DNA from: JAJZVS01 sp963708095
GTDB lineage: Bacteria > Pseudomonadota > Alphaproteobacteria > Acetobacterales > Acetobacteraceae
Length of the DNA stretch: 64,000 bases
Assembly: GCA_963708095.1 (NCBI GenBank)
Contig: OY970182.1
Coordinates: 1,054,001 to 1,118,000, forward strand
Direction: 5' to 3'
Shown: piece by piece, positions 33,315 to 44,671 of the stretch
Layout of the letters: every line of letters starts with the position of its first letter
Numbering within the stretch: the first letter of the stretch is position 1
The notes under the pieces: generated by a model
Database searches by the model: none
What the model was told of the DNA's origin: nothing
What the model saw: only the letters and a program-made list of their open reading frames with translations
Position numbers and translations under genes: made by a program

Positions 33315-34433
33315 TCAGGCCTCCCGCGCCTGCACCGGCGCGGAGAAATCCCCTGCGCCGTTCCCCGGTTCAGTTCCGTCCGGGGCAACCGGCCGGTCCG
33401 TCAGATAGGCGTTCGCATGGCCCTCCCGGGCCAATTCGCGATGCGCGACGTGCAGGCGCCAATCCGTCTCCGACCCGCCGGAAGCGACACGGTCCGCCAG
33501 GAACGCGGCCAGCCGCTCGATAATATAGACTGAGCGGTGTCGCCCCCCCGTGCACCCAACTGCAAGGGTGACATATTTTTTGCCCTCTTGCACGAAGCGA
33601 GGCAAGAGCAGGTCAAGCAGCCCTCCCACCTGACTCAGGAATGGCGCGCAGGCAGGATCAGCCGCAACATAGACACCCACCGCGGGATCGAGCCCGGTGC
33701 CGGGGCGCAGCACCGGATCGTAGTGCGGATTGCGCAGGAAGCGGGCGTCGAGCACGAGATCGGCATCGCGCGGCAGCCCTTGCGGGTAGGCAAAGGAGAC
33801 CAGGGTCACCACCAGCCGTGGAGCCGGCTGGTCGGAGCCGAAATGCCGTTCGACCAGCCGGCGCATGGCCGGCAGCGGCAGGTCGGAGGTGTCGATCACG
33901 AGATCGGCCACATCCCGCAGCGGCCCGGTCAGCGCCTGCTCCTCGGCGATGCCGTCGGCGACGCGGCCTTCCGGGGCGAGCGGATGGCGCCGGCGGGTCT
34001 CGGTGTAGCGGCGGAGCAACACCATTTCCTCCGCCCAGACGTACACAAGCTCGGGACTGAGCCCGGCTTCGGCGCGCAGCCGGTCGAGCGCGGCGAGCAG
34101 ATCGGCGGCGGCGAAATCCTGGCTGCGTACATCGATGCCGACCGCCAGGCGGCGGTCGGTGCGGCGCACCGTCTCCTCCAGCATCGGCAGGGGCGGATTA
34201 TCGATCGCGGCGTAGCCGAGGTCTTCCAGCGCGTGCAGCACGGAGGCTTTGCCGCCGCCGGAGAGGCCCGTGACGAGCACGAGACGCCGAGCCGCGGCGT
34301 GCGGAGCATCGGCCACCTCCATCCCGATGGGAGACGTCCCGGCTGCGGCGGAGCCCGTGGAGACCGCATCCAATGCCGCCTCCACGGACGGGGCGGGCGG
34401 CGCTGTCGGGCCGGTATCCTGCGGCCCGCTCAT
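33315..34433 (-). CDS. rapZ: RNase adapter protein RapZ (YvcJ family P-loop protein)
   Basis: This 372-residue RapZ/YvcJ protein binds nucleotides and, in enterobacteria, RNA. The P-loop is GLSGGGKAS at about 56-64, with Ala where Ser or Thr normally follows Lys. The second conserved block is LPRDADLVLDARFLRNPHYDP, and the C-terminal RNA-binding-like region has TLAVGCTGGRHRSVYIIERLA. About 50 extra N-terminal residues rich in Ala/Pro precede the domain; the open frame goes further, but ATG 34433 overlaps the hprK stop (ATGA). Function with regulatory PTS partners is suggested by this conserved neighbourhood. Confidence 0.93.
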   Translation of the reverse strand: MSGPQDTGPTAPPAPSVEAALDAVSTGSAAAGTSPIGMEVADAPHAAARRLVLVTGLSGGGKASVLHALEDLGYAAIDNPPLPMLEETVRRTDRRLAVGIDVRSQDFAAADLLAALDRLRAEAGLSPELVYVWAEEMVLLRRYTETRRRHPLAPEGRVADGIAEEQALTGPLRDVADLVIDTSDLPLPAMRRLVERHFGSDQPAPRLVVTLVSFAYPQGLPRDADLVLDARFLRNPHYDPVLRPGTGLDPAVGVYVAADPACAPFLSQVGGLLDLLLPRFVQEGKKYVTLAVGCTGGRHRSVYIIERLAAFLADRVASGGSETDWRLHVAHRELAREGHANAYLTDRPVAPDGTEPGNGAGDFSAPVQAREA

Positions 34434-34885
34434 GCCGCGAACGCCCCAGCCACCTGGGTCACCTGCCCCAGCGCGCACGCGAGCGCCAGGGCCACGACGT
34501 CCGGGGCCGAGGCTGCGCGCGGGTCGACCGCCACCACCGGCACATCGAGCCCGGCCGCCGCCCGCGGCGTCGGCATCCGCTCCGGCGGCCGATCCGGAGG
34601 TACCAGCTCCACCGCCAGGGCCACCGGGACGGAAGCAATATGAGCGAGCCGGACGATCCCCAGCCCGCGCACCTCCAGAAGCCCGGCGAGCGCCGACGGC
34701 GGGCGGGCCAGCCCGGCCTCGATCATCACCCGATCGTCGGCGACCAGAACGAAGCCGCGGGCCAGCAGGCGCAGCGCAAGATCCGACTTCCCCGCTCCCG
34801 GCGGACCGAGCAGCAGGACTGCGGCCCCGTCGCGACAGACGCAGCTGGCATGGAGCGATCCGGGCGGGTTCGCAGGGCGTTTCAT
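34430..34885 (-). CDS. hprK: HPr kinase/phosphorylase, short alphaproteobacterial form
   Basis: This 151-residue protein matches only the C-terminal kinase core of HprK. The P-loop is GPPGAGKSDLALRL (27-34), and FVLVADDRVMIE contains the paired aspartates. LLEVRGLGIVRL is the HprK signature. The N-terminal domain of Gram-positive HprK is absent, as usual in alphaproteobacteria. It phosphorylates HPr on serine (Ser109 here). It is first in the cluster; no sensor kinase genes lie upstream within the window. Confidence 0.94.
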   Translation of the reverse strand: MKRPANPPGSLHASCVCRDGAAVLLLGPPGAGKSDLALRLLARGFVLVADDRVMIEAGLARPPSALAGLLEVRGLGIVRLAHIASVPVALAVELVPPDRPPERMPTPRAAAGLDVPVVAVDPRAASAPDVVALALACALGQVTQVAGAFAA

Positions 34886-35187
34886 GGCCGCCCAGTTTGA
34901 TCCGTCGCGCCGATGAGCGGAAGTGCCGCGTGCCAGGATCGCACCGGCGCCGATCGCACCGGCGCCCGCGCGACCGCAGGGCCCCTCCCTTCTCCCCGCC
35001 CCCTTGCGGAGGGTGGCCGGGGCGCATCCCGGAGCATGGCGGGGTTGGCGCCCCCCCGCAGGAGGAGAGCGGCGCCGATAGCCCTGCTCGGCCCATACTC
35101 ATGGGCCGGCGCGCCGCCGCCCGGGCGTTGCCGCCCGAGTCGCCTGACTTGTCGCCGTCCGCAGCGCATGTCAGCCTCCGCCCGGCC
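34886..35187. other. Divergent intergenic region, no gene seen
   Basis: This gap separates hprK from the dehydratase gene and should hold both promoters. It includes a short direct repeat (GATCGCACCGGCGCC with a near copy) at about 34936-34970 and a GC-rich CCCCTTGCGGAGGGTGG block resembling the dispersed repeat family. No clear -35/-10 pair is visible. Confidence 0.5.
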
Positions 35188-36174
35188 ATGACCAGCCGCC
35201 ACGCCATTGCCACCGCCGCCCGCCGGCTGATCCCGGTGATCCGTCACACCCCGATCCTGCGCATCGGCGGGGCCGAACTCGGCCTCGCCGGGCCGCCGGT
35301 GCCGCACCTGACGCTGAAACTTGAACTTCTGCAACATACCGGCAGTTTCAAACCGCGCGGTGCGTTCAACCACCTACTCGCGGCACGGGCGGCCGGCGGA
35401 CCCGGGGCCGATCCAGGCCGTGCGGGGGTCATCGCCGCCTCGGGCGGCAACCACGGCGCGGCGGTGGCCTTCGCCGCCCGGGCGCTCGGCATGGCGGCGG
35501 AGATATTCGTGCCCGCAACGACGCCGGCGGCGAAACGGGCGCGCATCGAAAGCTATGGTGCGCACTTGGTGCCGACGGGCGCGGACTACGCCACCGCCTT
35601 CACCGCCAGCCGGGTCCGCCAGGCGGAGACCGGCGCGCTGTCCGTGCACGCCTATGACGACCCCGAGGTGATCGCAGGCCAGGGTACGATCGGGCGGGAG
35701 TTCGAGCAGGACGCGCCGGAACTCACGCATATCCTGGTCGCCGCCGGCGGTGGCGGCCTGCTCGCCGGCATCGCCGCCTGGTACCAGGGCAGCGCGCAGG
35801 TCATCGGGGTGGAGCCGGAGTCCTGCCCCACCCTGCACGCCGCGCGCGCCGCCGGCCGCCCGGTGCCGGTGCAGACCGGCGGCGTCGCCGCCGACAGCCT
35901 GGGTGCCCGCGAGACTGGAGCGCATGTCTTCCCCCTCATTGCCGCGCACGTCGCGGCGCTGGTGCTGGTCCCGGACGACGCCATCCGCGCCGCACGGCGG
36001 CTGCTGTGGGACCGGATGCGCGTCCTGGCCGAGCCGGGCGGAGCGACCGCGCTGGCGGCGCTGCTGTCCGGGGCATTCGTGCCGCCGGAGGGAGCACGGG
36101 TCGGCGTGGTGGTGTGCGGGGGGAATACCGAGGACGTGCCGGGTGAGGTTGGGGTCGAGGGGCCCCATGCGTAG
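35188..36174 (+). CDS. PLP-dependent threonine/serine dehydratase-like enzyme
   Basis: The 328-residue protein belongs to the fold-type II PLP family (threonine dehydratase, serine racemase). LLQHTGSFKPRGAFNHLL contains the Schiff-base lysine, IAASGGNHGAAVAFAA is the substrate loop, and AAGGGGLLAGIAAW is the PLP phosphate loop. The cofactor-ring serine/cysteine region is VVVCGGNTEDV. There is no regulatory ACT domain, so it resembles catabolic or amino-acid racemase types. ATG 35188 is the likely start. It is divergent from hprK and convergent with the formyltransferase gene. Confidence 0.9.
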   Translation: MTSRHAIATAARRLIPVIRHTPILRIGGAELGLAGPPVPHLTLKLELLQHTGSFKPRGAFNHLLAARAAGGPGADPGRAGVIAASGGNHGAAVAFAARALGMAAEIFVPATTPAAKRARIESYGAHLVPTGADYATAFTASRVRQAETGALSVHAYDDPEVIAGQGTIGREFEQDAPELTHILVAAGGGGLLAGIAAWYQGSAQVIGVEPESCPTLHAARAAGRPVPVQTGGVAADSLGARETGAHVFPLIAAHVAALVLVPDDAIRAARRLLWDRMRVLAEPGGATALAALLSGAFVPPEGARVGVVVCGGNTEDVPGEVGVEGPHA

Positions 36175-36257
36175 CAGCAGGCAGCGTAACTTCGGCGCGC
36201 ATGAGGGCAGCGACCACGGACACGTTCCGGACGTCGCCCACCAGGGTTTTGGGCCTC

Positions 36258-37175
36258 TTACCCTCCCAGTACCGTCCCGACCGCAATCCCCGCCTCCCCC
36301 GCCGCGATCTTCTTCTCCCCCTCCCATCGCACCCGCGAGACCTCCAGGAATCCGCCCTGCCCCAGCACGGTGATCCCCTCCGGCCCCGCCACCACCACCT
36401 CCCCCGGCGCTCGCCCCTTCACCTCCGCGAACCGCCGCGCCACCCGCTTGGCGCAGTCGAACAGGAACAGCCGCCGCCCGGCCACCCTCGTCCAGGCCCC
36501 CGGCGCCGGATCGCACCCCCGCACCAGGTCGTAGGTCAGTCCGATGTGGCTCGCCCAATGGATTTCCGACTCCGCCTCCCGGATCAGCCCCTCGTAACCT
36601 GCCTCCGCCTCGTGCTGCGCCACCGCCGCCCCCTTCCCGGCGACGACCAGCTCCGCCGCCTCGATCAGTGCAGCCACGCCGAGGGGGAACACCTTGCCAA
36701 AATAGAGAGACCCCAGAGTATCATCCGGCTCGATCTTCACCTGCCGTTGCAGGATCACCGGGCCCTCATCCAGCCCGTCGGTGGGGCGGAAGATGGAAAG
36801 CCCGGTCTGCTTGCGCCCGGTGATGATGGCCCAGCTCATGGCGCTGGCGCCGCGATGCGCGGGCAGCAGGCTCGGGTGGAACTGGATCGTCCCGAAGGTC
36901 GGGATGGCGCAGAAGGACTGCGGCACGAACTCGGTCACGTAGGCCATCACGCCCACCTGCGCGTCCGCCTGGCGGAGTGCCTCGGCCGCTGCGGGGTCGG
37001 TCAGGCGGGCGAAGCGGTGCACCGGCACGCCGGCCGCCTCGGCCGCCAGGCGCAGCGGATCGGGCCGGCCGGTCTCGGGCGCGCAGAAGGCGGCGACGAC
37101 GGTGTCGCCGCGAGCACGGAACGCCTCCAGCACGGCACGTCCGAAATCCTGCTGTCCGATCAGCGCGATACGCAT
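36258..37175 (-). CDS. Formyltransferase-fold protein resembling the 10-formyl-THF hydrolase domain
   Basis: The 305-residue protein has the formyl-transferase fold plus the C-terminal OB domain. It most resembles the N-terminal hydrolase domain of animal 10-formyltetrahydrofolate dehydrogenase: MRIALIGQQDFGRAVLEAF, FHPSLLPAHRGASAMSWA, TDGLDEG and RGCDPAPGAWT. Catalytic His100 and Asp136 are present with the expected spacing. The asparagine of true methionyl-tRNA formyltransferase (N-x-H) is not, as in the hydrolase group. So it may release formate from 10-formyl-THF or transfer formyl to another acceptor. It is often annotated fmt; I would not. Start ATG 37175. Confidence 0.85.
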   Translation of the reverse strand: MRIALIGQQDFGRAVLEAFRARGDTVVAAFCAPETGRPDPLRLAAEAAGVPVHRFARLTDPAAAEALRQADAQVGVMAYVTEFVPQSFCAIPTFGTIQFHPSLLPAHRGASAMSWAIITGRKQTGLSIFRPTDGLDEGPVILQRQVKIEPDDTLGSLYFGKVFPLGVAALIEAAELVVAGKGAAVAQHEAEAGYEGLIREAESEIHWASHIGLTYDLVRGCDPAPGAWTRVAGRRLFLFDCAKRVARRFAEVKGRAPGEVVVAGPEGITVLGQGGFLEVSRVRWEGEKKIAAGEAGIAVGTVLGG

Positions 37176-37349
37176 GGCTTGAAAAATTCCCAGGTAGTGG
37201 CGGCGGCAAAGTGGCAAGCCGGCCACGCGCTGTCGAGCCTCCCGTGCGAGTTCCCCCATCGCGTCCCGCGCCCATTTCTGGTGTCCCTGGCACCCAAGCG
37301 CTACAGCCCTGCCGCCACCCGACCCGCCGCCACCCGACAAGGACCGACG

Positions 37350-38357
37350 ATGGACCACCAGCCCTACGTGATCGCCCGCCGCGACGGCCGGGCCGGCCGC
37401 ATCCTGCTCAACCGCCCGGCGGCGCTGAACGCGCTCGACCTGCCGATGATCCGCGCGGTCGCCGCCGCCCTGGCCGAATGGCGCGATGACCCCGCGGTCC
37501 ACCTGGTCGTGATCGAAGGCGCCGGGGAGCGCGCCTTCTGCGCCGGCGGGGACATCCGCGCGCTGCGCCAGCACCAGCTCGACGGCGACCGCCCCCCGAT
37601 CGACACTTTCTTCGCCGAGGAATATGCGCTGAACGCGGCCGTCGCCACCTACCCCAAGCCCTACGTGGCGCTGATCGACGGGGTCTGCATGGGCGGCGGC
37701 ATCGGCGTGTCGGTCCACGCGCCCTACCGAGTCACGGCCGAGCACGCGATTTTCGCCATGCCGGAAACCGCGATCGGCTTCTTCCCCGATATCGGCGCGA
37801 GTTTTTTCCTCCCCCGCCTGCCCGGTCGGATCGGTTATTACCTTGGCCTGACGGGCGCGCGCGTCCGAGGCGCCGACGCCGCCCACGCCGGTCTCGCGAC
37901 GCATTTCACCCCGCGCGCCGCCCTGCCCGCGCTGGCAGCCGCCCTGGCCGCGGATGGAATCGCCGCCCTGGCCGCGCACGCCGCCCCGCTCCCGCCCTTC
38001 ACCCTGGCCCCGCACCGCGCCGCGATCGACCGCTGCTTCGCCGCCCCGACCATCCCGGAGCTGTTCGCCTGCCTGGCCGGCGAGGACGGCACCTGGGCGG
38101 CCGATACCTTGGCCGCCCTGCGGGCGGTCTCCCCGTCGGCGCTGTTCTGGACCCGACGCCTGCTGGCCGAGGGCGAAACCCGCACCCTGGCCCAGTGCCT
38201 CGCTGCCGAGTTCGCGCTCGGCCGCACCACCATGCGCCACCCCGACTTCGTGGAGGGCGTGCGCGCCATGGTGGTCGACAAGGATCGCACCCCACGCTGG
38301 TCCCCGGCCCGGGTGGAAGACGTCGTCGCAGCCGACATCGCCGCGCTGTTCGCCTGA
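37350..38357 (+). CDS. Enoyl-CoA hydratase/isomerase family, 3-hydroxyisobutyryl-CoA hydrolase-like
   Basis: This 335-residue crotonase-fold enzyme matches 3-hydroxyisobutyryl-CoA hydrolase, a step of valine breakdown. Motifs are GRILLNRPAALNALDLPMI, AFCAGGDIRAL (oxyanion hole), ALIDGVCMGGGIGVSVHAPYRV and MPETAIGFFPDIGASFFLPRL with the catalytic Glu and Asp. The C-terminal MRHPDFVEGVRAMVVDKDRTPRW region is characteristic of this subgroup and absent from ordinary hydratases. ATG 37350 follows AAGGACCGACG. It is divergent from the formyltransferase gene. Confidence 0.92.
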   Translation: MDHQPYVIARRDGRAGRILLNRPAALNALDLPMIRAVAAALAEWRDDPAVHLVVIEGAGERAFCAGGDIRALRQHQLDGDRPPIDTFFAEEYALNAAVATYPKPYVALIDGVCMGGGIGVSVHAPYRVTAEHAIFAMPETAIGFFPDIGASFFLPRLPGRIGYYLGLTGARVRGADAAHAGLATHFTPRAALPALAAALAADGIAALAAHAAPLPPFTLAPHRAAIDRCFAAPTIPELFACLAGEDGTWAADTLAALRAVSPSALFWTRRLLAEGETRTLAQCLAAEFALGRTTMRHPDFVEGVRAMVVDKDRTPRWSPARVEDVVAADIAALFA

Positions 38358-38381
38358 ATCGGCCGAGGGCCGACAGGCGGA

Positions 38382-39059
38382 TCACTCCACGGGGATGGTG
38401 TCGAAATCGGCCGGCACGATGATCTCCAGCACCTCCAGATCGTCGGAGTAGTCGAGCACGGTATGAGCAATTCCAGGAGGTTGCAGCCAGCAGCTCCCCT
38501 GCTCCATCATCTGCACGCCGTGGCCGGCGAACTCGTTCTTCATCCAGCCCTTCAGGACGTAGACGAGCTGCAGATCGACGGTATGGGCGTGGCGCTGGCG
38601 GACCTCATCGGTCACCGGCGGGATCATCCGGATCACATGCGCCCGCGCGAGCCCGCCGGTGGCCTCGGCGATGCCGAGATCGCGGTAGCGCGCGTAGGGA
38701 CGCAGGCCGTCGGCGCGGAAATCCTCCTCCCGCAGGTGGTTGACCGTGAAGCGCTGCGGCGCGGGCTTGGCGGTGCGGATCGGGATCTTGCGGGCAGGGG
38801 TCTTGCCGGCGAGGGTCTTGCGCGCGGATGTACCCGCTGCCGCCTTGCGCGTCGGCGTCGTACCCGCGGCCGCGCGCCGTGCCGGTGTGGGTGCAGTCTT
38901 GCGAACGGCCGCCTTGCCGACTCCCTTGCGGGCGGCGGGCGTCTTACGGGCGGCGGCGGCCTTCTTGGCGGGCGCCGCGCGCTTGCGGATGGTGCCCTGC
39001 TTCGGCTTGGCGCGCGCCTTGCGGCGGTGAGGGGCAGAGGAACTGGCGCGTTTGGCCAT
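38382..39059 (-). CDS. Cupin-domain protein with a histone-H1-like Lys/Ala N-terminal tail
   Basis: The last ~115 of 225 residues form a cupin: FTVNHLREEDFRADGLRPYARYRDLGI, the metal-site part RHAHTVDLQLVYVLKGWM and QGSCWLQPPGIAHTVLDYSDDLEVLEI. The first ~110 residues are Lys/Ala/Arg/Pro-rich with repeated ARKT/TPARK units, like histone H1-type bacterial tails. Such a tail could bind DNA, RNA or polyphosphate. The tail DNA is itself repetitive, so its length may vary between strains. ATG 39059 is used; nothing co-directional lies close. The function of the cupin is unknown. Confidence 0.85.
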   Translation of the reverse strand: MAKRASSSAPHRRKARAKPKQGTIRKRAAPAKKAAAARKTPAARKGVGKAAVRKTAPTPARRAAAGTTPTRKAAAGTSARKTLAGKTPARKIPIRTAKPAPQRFTVNHLREEDFRADGLRPYARYRDLGIAEATGGLARAHVIRMIPPVTDEVRQRHAHTVDLQLVYVLKGWMKNEFAGHGVQMMEQGSCWLQPPGIAHTVLDYSDDLEVLEIIVPADFDTIPVE

Positions 39060-39139
39060 GAGCGTTTCTCCCGCGGACTGGGTAGCGTCCCACCTGAGTA
39101 TCATCCCGCAGCCGGCACCGCTTCAAGCACGGCCCCCCG

Positions 39140-39178
39140 CGTTCCTACCTCTCCCGCCTCGCCGGAGAGGTAGGAACG
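39140..39178. repeat. Dispersed palindromic repeat copy (hairpin only)
   Basis: CGTTCCTACCTCTCCCGCC-TC-GCCGGAGAGGTAGGAACG forms a 17-base-arm hairpin between the cupin start and the ppdK stop. On the minus strand it may end ppdK transcription. Confidence 0.7.
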
Positions 39179-39194
39179 CGGCCCGGGCAGCCGC

Positions 39195-41876
<2,682 letters not shown>

Positions 41877-41895
41877 GGCGAGGGGAAACTCCGTT

Positions 41896-43959
41896 TCAGC
41901 CTTCGATCTGCGAGAAGTCGGCGATCTGGTTCATCATATCGCGCACGGCGGCGAGCAGGCGCAGGCGGTTGCGGCGCAATTCCGGTTCAGGTGCGTTCAC
42001 GGTGACACGATCGAAGAAGGCGTCGAGCGGGGCGCGCAGGCGGGCCATGGCGGACATGGCGGCGGCGAAGCGCTCCGCCGCGGTCTCGTGGCGGATGATG
42101 TCCGCCACCGCCTCGCAGTCCTGCCAGAGCGTCCGTTCCTCGTCCATGTGCAACAAAGCGGGATCGACCACTCCGGCGATCGCCCCATCCTTCTGGGCTT
42201 CGATGCGCAGGATGTTGGCCGCCCTTCGATACGCAACCAGCAGATTGGCGCCGTCCGCGGTACCAAGCAGCGCCGCCACCGCCCGCGTCCGGTCGAGCAG
42301 GCGGACCAGGTCGTCATCGGCGCCGGCGGCGAACACTGCGGCCAGAACGTCGTGGCGGGCGCCCTCGGTGCGCAACTGCACGCGCAGCCGCTCGATAATG
42401 AACCCGAGGATCTCCGCCGCCGGCGCTTGGGTCAGCCCAGCTCCGGCATAGGCGGCCTGCCCCGCCGTCTCTATCAGCGGCAGCAGCGCCAGGCGCAGCC
42501 GGTTCTCCCGGATCAGCCGCACCACGCCGAGCGCCGCGCGCCGCAGCGCATAGGGATCGCCCGACCCGCTCGGCTTCTCGCCGATGGCGAAGAACCCGGC
42601 GAGCTGGTCGAGCTTGTCGGCCAGCGCGACGGCGACGGACACCGCCGCCTCCGGCACCGCATCGTTCGGCCCGCGGGGAGCGTAATGGGCACGGATGGCA
42701 TCGGCGACGGCTGTCGGCTCGTTGTCGTGGCGGGCGTAGTAGCTGCCCATCACGCCCTGCAGTTCCGGGAACTCGCCCACCATGCCGGTGACGAGGTCGG
42801 CCTTCGCCAGCTCCGCCGCGCGCTCCGCCTGCGCCGGAACGGCGCCCACCAGCGGCGCGATCGCCCGCGCCAGAAGCCGCAGCCGCCGCACCCGGTCGCC
42901 CTGGCTGCCGAGTTTCGCGTGGAAGGTGATCGCATCCAGCGCCGCGACCCGCGCGGCCAGCGGCGTCCTGCGATCCAGATCCCAGAAATGCCGCGCATCG
43001 GCGAAACGCGCCCGCAGCACCCGTTCGTTGCCGGCGACGATCGCCGCGCCGCCGTCCTCAGCCTCGATATTGGCGACGAAGCCGAACCAGGGTGCGGGCG
43101 CGCCGGCAGCATCGTGCAGCGCGAAATAGCGCTGGTTCACCCGCATCGACACCTGCATCACTTCTGCCGGGAGGTCCATGAACGCCGCATCGATCCGCCC
43201 GAGCAGCGGCACCGGCCATTCCACCAACCCCGCCACCTCCTCGAGCAGCCCGGGATCGTCGACCACGACCAGCCCGCGGGCTGCCGCCTCCGCCGCGATC
43301 CCCTGGGCGATGCGGGTCCGCCGCTCGGCGGCATCGACCAGCACCCGGTGGCGCGCCAGCCTCGCCGCCCAGTCCGAACTGGATGCGACCGCAAAGGCGC
43401 CCGGCGCGTGGAACCGGTGGCCCTCGGTCAGGTCGCCGGCGGCGAGGCCGTGCCCGTCGTCCTCGCCCTCGGCCAGGGCGAACGGGACCACCGTCCCGTC
43501 CAGCAGGCAGACGATGCGGCGCAGCGGGCGGACCCATGTGAACAGGCTGGTGCCGCCCCAGCGCATGGATTTCGGCCAGGGGAAGCGGCGCAACAGCGGC
43601 GGCAGGGCTCCCGCGATCAGCGCCGCGGCCGAGACCGCCTCGGCCCGCTTCTCCAGCACCCAGTAGTCGCCCTCCTGGCGCAACTGCGCGCGGTCGGCGG
43701 TGTGCTTGCGCAGGAACCCCGCCACCGCCGCCTCGGGCGCGGCAAGGCGCGGGCCGCGCTCGCTGCTGCTGGCCGCGGCCACCGCGGCGGCCACGTCGGC
43801 ACGCAGCGCGATCCGGCGCGCGCCATGGAAGGATGCGATCCCGCCGGGTGCGAGCGGGGCGAGCGCCGCGCCCACCAGCCGTGCCAGGTCGGCCGCCGCG
43901 GCAGCCTGCATGCGCGCCGGGATTTCCTCGCTGAACAGTTCCAGGAACAATTCCGGCAT
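41896..43959 (-). CDS. glyS: Glycine--tRNA ligase beta subunit
   Basis: The 687-residue beta subunit of the bacterial alpha2beta2 glycyl-tRNA synthetase binds tRNA. It begins MPELFLELFSEEIPARMQ, the family hallmark, and contains ALAEGEDDGHGLA, EVAGLVEWPVPLLG and PAEVMQVSMRVNQRYFAL. The C-terminal anticodon-binding part has DPYALRRAALGVVRLI and FFDRVTVN. Length is typical. Only three bases separate it from the upstream VapC stop, so its translation may depend on the inserted toxin-antitoxin genes. Confidence 0.97.
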   Translation of the reverse strand: MPELFLELFSEEIPARMQAAAAADLARLVGAALAPLAPGGIASFHGARRIALRADVAAAVAAASSSERGPRLAAPEAAVAGFLRKHTADRAQLRQEGDYWVLEKRAEAVSAAALIAGALPPLLRRFPWPKSMRWGGTSLFTWVRPLRRIVCLLDGTVVPFALAEGEDDGHGLAAGDLTEGHRFHAPGAFAVASSSDWAARLARHRVLVDAAERRTRIAQGIAAEAAARGLVVVDDPGLLEEVAGLVEWPVPLLGRIDAAFMDLPAEVMQVSMRVNQRYFALHDAAGAPAPWFGFVANIEAEDGGAAIVAGNERVLRARFADARHFWDLDRRTPLAARVAALDAITFHAKLGSQGDRVRRLRLLARAIAPLVGAVPAQAERAAELAKADLVTGMVGEFPELQGVMGSYYARHDNEPTAVADAIRAHYAPRGPNDAVPEAAVSVAVALADKLDQLAGFFAIGEKPSGSGDPYALRRAALGVVRLIRENRLRLALLPLIETAGQAAYAGAGLTQAPAAEILGFIIERLRVQLRTEGARHDVLAAVFAAGADDDLVRLLDRTRAVAALLGTADGANLLVAYRRAANILRIEAQKDGAIAGVVDPALLHMDEERTLWQDCEAVADIIRHETAAERFAAAMSAMARLRAPLDAFFDRVTVNAPEPELRRNRLRLLAAVRDMMNQIADFSQIEG

Positions 43960-43962
43960 GGC

Positions 43963-44355
43963 TCAGCCCCGCAGCGCCGGTTCGATATCGGTCCGGGTAA
44001 AATCGTCGCCCTTGAACAGCAGCGGCTCGCCGCTTTCCTTCGCCAGCGCATAGGCGAAGCAGTCGCCGTAGTTCAGCCGCGCCGCGTGGTAGCCTCGCCC
44101 ATAATCTCGATAGGCAAGCCGCGCGCGATATGCCTGGTCGACGCTTACCGGAACGATCTCCACCCCCAGGAACGCCATCAGATCCTCGAAGCGCGAGGCC
44201 ACCGCCGGGTCGCGCCCGTCGACCACGATCGTCGTCTCGACCCAGTTCGCCGCCGACATCCTGAGCGCCGGCGCGGCGAGCAAGGCGCGGGCAAACCGTT
44301 CCTCGTCGGCGTCGTTCAGCACCACGGCCAGGATCGCGGAGCTGTCGACGATCAT
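43963..44355 (-). CDS. vapC: VapC-family PIN-domain ribonuclease toxin
   Basis: This 130-residue PIN toxin has all expected acidic residues: Asp4 in MIVDSSAIL, Glu40 in ANWVETTIV, Asp98 in LNYGDCFAYALA and Asp117/118 in FKGDDF. VapC toxins usually cut tRNA or rRNA. Its ATG overlaps the vapB stop (ATGA). It lies between glyQ and glyS, with glyS only 3 bases downstream. GC and codon use match the neighbours, so the insertion is not recent. Confidence 0.93.
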   Translation of the reverse strand: MIVDSSAILAVVLNDADEERFARALLAAPALRMSAANWVETTIVVDGRDPAVASRFEDLMAFLGVEIVPVSVDQAYRARLAYRDYGRGYHAARLNYGDCFAYALAKESGEPLLFKGDDFTRTDIEPALRG

Positions 44356-44612
44356 CGCGGCAGGCCGTTCTCGTCGTAGAGCCAGCTATGGTCCGAGCCG
44401 GGCAGCGGCGTCGCCATATGGCGGCGGATATCGGCGGTGATCGCCCGCAACGCGGCCAGGCGCGCATCGACATCCCGCGCCCGCCGCTCCCGCGCCAGCC
44501 GCTCGCGCAGCGCCGCGGTCACCGCCGCCGTCAGGCTCTCCCCGGTGAGGCCTGCGAGTTCCGACGCCAGCCGGTAGGCGTCATCGCTCTTGATGTTCAG
44601 TTGCGCGCCCAT
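44352..44612 (-). CDS. vapB: VapB-family antitoxin (PSK/Rv0623-like)
   Basis: The 86-residue protein starts MGAQLNIKSDDAYRLASELAGLTGESLTAAVTAAL, the DNA-binding part of the VapB/PSK antitoxin family. A charged linker follows, and then the toxin-binding tail GSDHSWLYDENGLPR with the conserved Trp-Leu-Tyr. A longer start at ATG 44675 would overlap the glyQ stop (ATGA) and add 21 poorly conserved residues; coupling by that start is possible. Any separate vapBC promoter would have to lie inside the glyQ end. Confidence 0.9.
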   Translation of the reverse strand: MGAQLNIKSDDAYRLASELAGLTGESLTAAVTAALRERLARERRARDVDARLAALRAITADIRRHMATPLPGSDHSWLYDENGLPR

Positions 44613-44671
44613 CGCACCCTCGGTAGAAAACTCCCGACCGGTGGTAGAAATAGGCGCCGCGGCGGCCGAAG

